Shown: positions 6,966 through 10,797 of the stretch, piece by piece
How the letters are laid out: each line of letters opens with the position of its first letter
Numbering within the stretch: position 1 is the stretch's first letter
Assembly: GCA_945830595.1 (NCBI GenBank)
Contig: CALZZH010000070.1
Span: forward strand, 1 to 10,797
Direction: 5' to 3'
Source of the DNA: Avoscillospira sp945864925
GTDB taxonomy: Bacteria > Bacillota > Clostridia > Oscillospirales > Oscillospiraceae
DNA: 10,797 bases
The notes under the pieces: model-generated
What the model was told of the DNA's origin: nothing
Database searches by the model: none
Seen by the model: the letters and a program-made list of their open reading frames with translations, nothing else
Made by a program: the position numbers and the translations under genes

Positions 6966-7667
6966 ATGACGGAACCACAATCCAACCGGCCGGTCTTTCT
7001 TGGCATCGAGGGCCTGGACGGCTCCGGCAAGACCGTTCAGTGCGGCCTGCTGGCTGACGCCCTGCGCCGGGCCGGCAAGCGCGTGTTTCTCATCGATTTC
7101 CCCCAGTACGACAGCCCCCTGGGCCGGGAAATCGGCCGCTTCCTCTCCGGCAAGGATGAAGCAGCCAATGCCGATTCCGTGGACGCCAAGTCCATGTGCC
7201 TGTGGTACGCTGCCGACCGGTGGAATGCTCTGAAAAATGTGGATTTTTCCCAATATGACTATGTGATTTTCAATCGCTACACTCTCTCCAGCGCCGTCTA
7301 CCAGACGGCCCGGCGCTGCGGCGGCGTCAACGGGGACTTCATCCAATGGGTCTTTTCCCTGGAGCATGGCGTCTTCGGCCTGCCGGAGCCGGACGCCTAT
7401 CTGTTCCTCAATACAGAGATTGCCGGCTGCGCGGAGAACCTGACCCACAAAGGGGAGCGGATCTATGTGGACGGCCTGGACCTGTACGAGCGGTCCCAAT
7501 CCCTGCTGGCCCGCTGCCGGGAGATCTACCTGTACTGCGCGGAAACTTTCCCCAATGTTCACCAGGTGCCCTGCACCGGCCCTGAGGGGCTGCTGCCGGC
7601 GGAGGAGATCCACCGCCGGGTTTTGGATACTCTGACGGAACTGGGCTTTGGCCCGGCTCGGGACTGA
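6966..7667 (+). CDS. tmk: Thymidylate kinase (dTMP kinase) family protein
   Basis: A 233-residue P-loop kinase expected to phosphorylate dTMP to dTDP for DNA synthesis. The Walker A motif GLDGSGKT is at 16-23. DFPQYDSPLG (44-53) fits the nucleotide-binding FPxY segment of a Firmicute Tmk branch. The usual DRY motif reads NRYTLSS at 103-109, with Asn in place of Asp. The C-terminal region YVDGLDLYERSQSLLARCREIY fits the helix that follows the lid. The protein is a little longer than the common ~205-residue Tmk. The start is the ATG at 6966; a GTG three codons earlier overlaps the ribosome binding site. It lies 18 nt after malQ and 25 nt before yaaA, so cotranscription is likely. Another dNMP specificity is possible, because this branch is divergent and a canonical tmk may exist elsewhere in the genome. 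Confidence 0.82.
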   Translation: MTEPQSNRPVFLGIEGLDGSGKTVQCGLLADALRRAGKRVFLIDFPQYDSPLGREIGRFLSGKDEAANADSVDAKSMCLWYAADRWNALKNVDFSQYDYVIFNRYTLSSAVYQTARRCGGVNGDFIQWVFSLEHGVFGLPEPDAYLFLNTEIAGCAENLTHKGERIYVDGLDLYERSQSLLARCREIYLYCAETFPNVHQVPCTGPEGLLPAEEIHRRVLDTLTELGFGPARD

Positions 7668-7692
7668 CGGCATCTGTTCCGGGAGGGCCTCC

Positions 7693-8439
7693 ATGCGGAT
7701 CATTCTTTCACCGGCCAAGAAGATGAATGTGGACGTGGACAGCTTTCCCTGTGCGGGTCTGCCTGCGTTCCTGCCGAAAACCGAAGCGCTGCTGAAACGG
7801 CTGCAGGCCATGTCCTATGGGGAACTGAAGGCCCTGTGGCGGTGCAACGATCAGATTGCGAAACTGAATTTTGAGCGGCTGCAGGGGATGGACCTGCGCC
7901 ATTGGCTGACGCCGGCCATCGTGTCCTATGAGGGCATTCAGTACCAGTACATGGCCCCCGGCGTGTTCACCGATGGCGAACTGGAATATGTCCAGACCCA
8001 TCTGCGGATTTTGTCCGGCTTCTACGGCATCCTGCGGCCCCTGGACGGAGTGACGCCCTACCGCCTGGAGATGCAGGCAAAGCTGGATATGGGACAGGCC
8101 AACGGCCTGTATGGGTTCTGGGGCGGCAGCCTTGCGGAAAAGCTGCTGACCGAGACGGACTGCATTCTCAATCTGGCCTCCCGGGAATACAGCCGCAGCG
8201 TCTCCGCCCATCTGCCGGAGCATGTGCGGTTCATCACTTGTATCTTCGGCCAGAAAAAGGACGGCAGAATCGTGGAAAAGGGAACCCTGTGCAAAATGGC
8301 CCGGGGGGAGATGGTGCGCTTTATGGCGGAGAACCGGATCCAGACCCCGGAACAGGTTCAGGCCTTTGACCGGCTGGGCTACCGGTTCCGGCCGGAGGAA
8401 TCCGATACGGACACCTATCTTTTTCTCAAGGAGGATTGA
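7693..8439 (+). CDS. yaaA: Peroxide stress protein YaaA (DUF328/UPF0246)
   Basis: A 248-residue cytoplasmic protein. The E. coli homologue is induced by hydrogen peroxide and limits DNA damage by lowering free iron. Family marks are the N-terminal MRIILSPAKKM, SYEGIQYQ (78-85), the signature ILSGFYGILRPLD (106-118) followed by YRLEMQAKL, and NLASREY (160-166). The length is normal for the family. The ATG at 7693 has GGGAGG 6 nt upstream, and MRIILSPAK is the conserved beginning; an upstream in-frame ATG at 7648 lies inside the thymidylate kinase gene and is rejected. The next gene, a peroxiredoxin, begins 3 nt after this stop, with its AAGGAGG inside the end of yaaA. That tight link with a second peroxide-defence gene supports the stress role. 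Confidence 0.95.
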   Translation: MRIILSPAKKMNVDVDSFPCAGLPAFLPKTEALLKRLQAMSYGELKALWRCNDQIAKLNFERLQGMDLRHWLTPAIVSYEGIQYQYMAPGVFTDGELEYVQTHLRILSGFYGILRPLDGVTPYRLEMQAKLDMGQANGLYGFWGGSLAEKLLTETDCILNLASREYSRSVSAHLPEHVRFITCIFGQKKDGRIVEKGTLCKMARGEMVRFMAENRIQTPEQVQAFDRLGYRFRPEESDTDTYLFLKED

Positions 8440-8442
8440 ATC

Positions 8443-8910
8443 ATGCTGAAAGCCGGTATGAAAGCGCCTGATTTCACTTTGCCGGACAAGGACGGCAACC
8501 TGGTCCGGCTGTCGGACTTTTTGGGCGGAAAAGTGGTACTTTATTTCTATCCCCGGGACAATACCCCCGGCTGTACCCGGCAGGCCTGCGGATTTGCGGC
8601 GGCCTATGAGGATTTCCGGGCGGCCCATGTGACGGTCATCGGCGTCAGCAAGGACTCTGCTGCGTCCCATCAGAAGTTTGCGGACAAATACGGCCTGCCG
8701 TTTCTTTTGGTGTCCGACCCGGAACTGCAGGCCATCCAGGCCTATGATGTCTGGCAGGAGAAGAAGCTCTATGGAAAGGTGTCCATGGGTGTTGTGCGCA
8801 CCACCTATGTGATCGATGAAAACGGCGTGATTGAAATGGTCATGCCCAAAGTGAAACCGGATACCAACGCTGCGGAGATACTGGAATATTTGCGTGGAGG
8901 GAAACCGTAA
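8443..8910 (+). CDS. bcp: Thioredoxin-dependent peroxiredoxin, Bcp/PrxQ type
   Basis: A 155-residue cytoplasmic thiol peroxidase that reduces hydrogen peroxide and organic hydroperoxides, recycled by thioredoxin. The thioredoxin-like fold shows APDFTLPDKDG (8-18) and the active-site segment YFYPRDNTPGCTRQACGF. C44 is the peroxidatic cysteine and C49, five residues on, is the resolving cysteine of the atypical 2-Cys Bcp class. GVSKDSAASHQKFADKYGLPF and the later TTYVIDENG are also family marks. The length is normal. AAGGAGG lies 8 nt before the ATG. The gene starts 3 nt after yaaA, and its TAA shares one base with the ATG of the next gene, so translation is probably coupled on both sides. Confidence 0.96.
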   Translation: MLKAGMKAPDFTLPDKDGNLVRLSDFLGGKVVLYFYPRDNTPGCTRQACGFAAAYEDFRAAHVTVIGVSKDSAASHQKFADKYGLPFLLVSDPELQAIQAYDVWQEKKLYGKVSMGVVRTTYVIDENGVIEMVMPKVKPDTNAAEILEYLRGGKP

Positions 8911-9302
8911 TGGAAGAAGTATATGAATTTCTGAAAACCTGCGGCACCTACTATTTGGCCACTGTGGAGGGGGATCAGCCCCGGGTGCGGCCTTTCGGCG
9001 CTGTGGACCTGTATGAGGGCCGGATCTATTTCCAGACCGGCAAAAAGAAGGACGTCTCCCGGCAGCTGCAAGCCAACGGGAAGGTGGAGATCTGTGCCTA
9101 TGACGGGAGCCGGTGGCTGCGTTTGGCCGCGACTGCTGTGGAAGACCCGCGCATCGAGGCGCAGGCGCATTTCCTGGACGCCTATCCCAGCCTGAAATCC
9201 ATGTATCAGCCCGGCGACGGCAACACGGTGGTGTTCTGGCTCCGGGACGCCGCTGCCACGTTCTCCTCTTTTACGGAGGCGCCGAAAACCGTCCGGTTTT
9301 AG
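8910..9302 (+). CDS. Pyridoxamine 5'-phosphate oxidase-fold family protein
   Basis: A 130-residue protein with the split beta-barrel flavin-binding fold. YYLATVEGDQPRVRPFGAV (14-32), then RIYFQTGKKKDVSRQLQAN and KVEICAYDG, are typical of the small family members found in anaerobic Firmicutes. These members usually bind FMN, or sometimes F420 or heme; most have no known substrate, and true PNP oxidase activity is not expected at this length. A Gram-positive ribosome binding site (GGAGGG) lies within the end of bcp, and the ATG overlaps the bcp TAA by one base. Its position directly after two peroxide-defence genes suggests a flavin-dependent reductase or redox role, which is inference from context only. 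Confidence 0.85.
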   Translation: MEEVYEFLKTCGTYYLATVEGDQPRVRPFGAVDLYEGRIYFQTGKKKDVSRQLQANGKVEICAYDGSRWLRLAATAVEDPRIEAQAHFLDAYPSLKSMYQPGDGNTVVFWLRDAAATFSSFTEAPKTVRF

Positions 9303-9313
9303 GAGAAAGGGCC

Positions 9314-9946
9314 ATGGCGTTTGACTATAAGAAGGAATACCGGGAATTCTACCTGCCGCCCCGGAACCCCGGGATTGTGGAGGTGCCGGAGATGCGCTTC
9401 CTGGCTGTGCGGGGCAAGGGCGATCCCAATGAGCTGGACGGCGAATACAAAGCAGCCATGGGCCTGCTCTACGGCATCGCGTTTACCATCAAGATGAGTA
9501 AGCTGGGGGATCACCGAATCGAGGGCTACTTTGACTATGTGGTGCCGCCCCTGGAGGGCCTCTGGTGGCAGGAAGGCATCCGGGGCATCGACTATACCCG
9601 CAAGGGGGAGTTTCAGTGGCTTTCCCTGATGCGCCTGCCGGATTTTGTGACGAAGCAGGAATTTGACTGGGCCATAGAGGAGGCCGCACGGAAAAAGAAA
9701 ACCGATTTTTCCAAGGTGGAGTATCTAACATACCATGAGGGCCTTTGCGTTCAGTGTATGCACATCGGCCCTTACGACGACGAACCTGCAACCATTCAGG
9801 CTATGAGTGAGTTTGCGGCCAAAGAGGGCTATGAAACTGACATTACGGACAGCCGCTACCACCATGAGATCTATCTCAGCGACGCCCGAAAAGTCAGCCC
9901 CGAAAAGCTGAAAACCGTGATCCGGCATCCCATTCGGAAGAGGTAA
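9314..9946 (+). CDS. GyrI-like small-molecule-binding domain protein
   Basis: A 210-residue cytoplasmic protein of the GyrI/SbmC-like superfamily, whose members bind drugs or other small molecules and in some cases hydrolyse them or act as free-standing sensor domains. Visible marks are VPEMRFLAVRGKGDPNE (24-40), AAMGLLYGIAFTIK (47-60), EGLWW (81-85), LPDFVT (108-113), and the C-terminal MHIGPYDDEPATI (149-161), the HxGPY segment typical of the fold. No DNA-binding domain is attached. The ATG at 9314 has AGGAG 8 nt upstream; the frame stays open further upstream only because it overlaps the preceding gene. It lies 11 nt after the flavin-fold gene and 3 nt before the acetyltransferase gene. 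A role in binding a toxic compound would suit its acetyltransferase neighbour, but this is inference. Confidence 0.88.
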   Translation: MAFDYKKEYREFYLPPRNPGIVEVPEMRFLAVRGKGDPNELDGEYKAAMGLLYGIAFTIKMSKLGDHRIEGYFDYVVPPLEGLWWQEGIRGIDYTRKGEFQWLSLMRLPDFVTKQEFDWAIEEAARKKKTDFSKVEYLTYHEGLCVQCMHIGPYDDEPATIQAMSEFAAKEGYETDITDSRYHHEIYLSDARKVSPEKLKTVIRHPIRKR

Positions 9947-9949
9947 GGG

Positions 9950-10402
9950 ATGGTACAGAGAGCAATCGAACAGGATGCGGCAGTGTTAGCTGGTCTGGCT
10001 CTTTTGCTGTGGAACGACCATGACGCGGCGGAACTGCGGAATGCATTCTCTGAGATGCTGAAATCAGAGGGAGCGGCTTGCTTCCTTGCCTATGAAGCAG
10101 GCGTTCCGGCTGGGTTCGCCCAATGCCAGCTGCGGCATGACTATGTGGAAGGGGCACAGACCAGCCCGGTGGGTTACCTGGAGGGAATCTTTGTCCTGCC
10201 GGAGTTCCGCCGCCAGGGGCTGGCGGGAGAACTGCTGGCCGCCTGCGAGGATTGGGCCAGGGAACAGGGCTGCAAAGAATTTGCCAGCGACTGTGAGCTT
10301 GAAAATAACGCCAGCTTGAATTTTCATCTCAGAATGGGTTTTGCTGAGGTCAACCGGATCGTCTGTTTTACAAAAACGCTGCAGAATCGGAGGAGAGAAT
10401 GA
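9950..10402 (+). CDS. GNAT acetyltransferase, aminoglycoside AAC(6')-like
   Basis: A 150-residue single-domain acetyl-CoA-dependent N-acetyltransferase. The GNAT motif A is FVLPEFRRQGLAGELL (81-96), with the pyrophosphate-binding RRQGLA. Beyond the general fold, several segments look like the AAC(6')-I aminoglycoside acetyltransferases: LLWNDHD (19-25), GFAQCQLRHDYVEG (55-68), SPVGYLEGIFV (72-82), EFASDCELENNASLNFH (110-126) and NRIVCF (135-140), with D114 in the usual acidic position. The length fits that family. If the family assignment is right, it could acetylate the 6'-amine of aminoglycosides; the natural substrate in a commensal may differ. AAGAGG precedes the ATG by 6 nt. The stop overlaps the next start as ATGA, so translation is probably coupled to the hydrolase gene. 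Confidence 0.88.
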   Translation: MVQRAIEQDAAVLAGLALLLWNDHDAAELRNAFSEMLKSEGAACFLAYEAGVPAGFAQCQLRHDYVEGAQTSPVGYLEGIFVLPEFRRQGLAGELLAACEDWAREQGCKEFASDCELENNASLNFHLRMGFAEVNRIVCFTKTLQNRRRE

Positions 10403-10797
10403 ACGAGGCCGTCTTTCGGATTGGACAGATTCCCGCCGTCCTGTACGGTGAAGAAGCAGACAGGATCTATCTGTTTGTCCACGGGAAATGCGGGTACAAG
10501 GAAGAAGCAAAGGACTTTGCCGAGATCGTATGTCCCAGCGGCTGGCAGGTGCTGGGGATCGATCTGCCAGAGCATGGCAGTCGCAAAGGGGAAACAGACA
10601 CCTTTGACCCATGGCACGTTGTTCCGGAGCTGCAAACAGTTATGAATTACGCCCAGGGGCACTGGAGCCGGATCGCCCTGCGCGCCAACAGCATTGGAGC
10701 TTGGTTCAGCATGTTGGCGTTCCGGGAGGAACCACTGGAACGGTGCCTGTTTGTGTCCCCAATCCTGGACATGGAGCAGCTGATCGGGCGCATGATT
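10399..10797 (+). CDS. Alpha/beta hydrolase, C-terminally cut by the window edge
   Basis: The first 133 codons of an alpha/beta-hydrolase-fold protein, open to the last base of the window. LFVHGKCGYKEEA (25-37) holds the HG oxyanion-hole motif, and GWQVLGIDLPEHGSRKG (49-65) is the usual strand-loop before the nucleophile. The nucleophile elbow appears to be ALRANSIGAWFS (about 94-105), with Ser in ANSIG in place of the classical GxSxG. The catalytic Asp and His would lie past the edge. The ATG overlaps the acetyltransferase stop by 4 bases (ATGA), with GGAGGAG just upstream. The substrate cannot be told from this part; esterase, thioesterase or amide hydrolase are all possible. Confidence 0.8.
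   Translation, partial: MNEAVFRIGQIPAVLYGEEADRIYLFVHGKCGYKEEAKDFAEIVCPSGWQVLGIDLPEHGSRKGETDTFDPWHVVPELQTVMNYAQGHWSRIALRANSIGAWFSMLAFREEPLERCLFVSPILDMEQLIGRMI

Noticed and set aside
5418..7811. 797-codon open frame on the minus strand spanning malQ and the thymidylate kinase
   Set aside because: It crosses two real genes and their gap, and its Gly/Val/Ala/His/Gln-rich translation shows no motif. It is a shadow of codon bias.
7708..8670. 320-codon open frame on the minus strand opposite yaaA and the start of bcp
   Set aside because: Both plus-strand genes have diagnostic motifs and ribosome binding sites; the complement has none.
9113..9313. Upstream extension of the GyrI-like gene, giving 277 residues
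   Set aside because: The added 67 residues overlap the flavin-fold gene in another frame and look like no domain, while AGGAG sits 8 nt before the ATG at 9314.
1..10797. tRNA, rRNA, CRISPR array, insertion sequence or phage genes
   Set aside because: I found no repeat-spacer pattern, transposase or integrase motif, or RNA gene; nearly all the sequence is taken up by the listed genes.

Overview
The window reads as chromosomal DNA from an anaerobic, gut-type Firmicute, most likely of the Oscillospiraceae/Ruminococcaceae (Faecalibacterium, Gemmiger or Subdoligranulum relatives). This is an inference from the GC-rich coding sequence, the strong AGGAGG-type ribosome binding sites, the AraC + GPH transporter + GH2 sugar locus, and the family types of the small proteins. 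I see no RNA gene, insertion sequence, phage gene or CRISPR array. Coding density is high: there are ten complete genes and one gene cut by the right edge.

Left edge (1-155): a non-coding stretch made almost wholly of four tandem hairpins, lying just past the stop codon of the leftward operon. Region 156-3854 (minus strand): a two-gene sugar-use operon, a sodium/sugar symporter of the GPH family followed by a cytoplasmic family 2 glycoside hydrolase that starts at TTG. Region 3855-4044: a divergent control region with one candidate promoter on each strand and phased ATTTTTGG repeats that may be operator sites. Region 4045-5292 (plus strand): an AraC/XylS-family regulator, probably the activator of the leftward operon. 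The likely logic is that a glycoside enters through the symporter, is cleaved inside the cell by the GH2 enzyme, and induces the operon through the AraC protein.

Region 5293-5426: a promoter region with a TATAAT box and a CCAATTGG palindrome. Region 5427-10797 (plus strand): a tightly packed run of eight genes, namely malQ (4-alpha-glucanotransferase), a thymidylate kinase, yaaA (peroxide stress), a Bcp-type peroxiredoxin, a pyridoxamine-phosphate-oxidase-fold protein, a GyrI-like small-molecule-binding protein, an AAC(6')-like acetyltransferase, and an alpha/beta hydrolase that runs off the window. Gaps are 25 nt or less and several genes touch or overlap, so they are probably one transcript. 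The first gene is alpha-glucan metabolism, the middle genes are redox and stress defence, and the last ones are small-molecule binding or modification.

I found no clearly new system. The items most worth a second look are the hairpin cluster at the left edge with its competing pairings, the methionine-rich C-terminal module of the GH2 enzyme, the AAC(6')-like gene inside a housekeeping/stress operon, and the repeat-bearing divergent control region.
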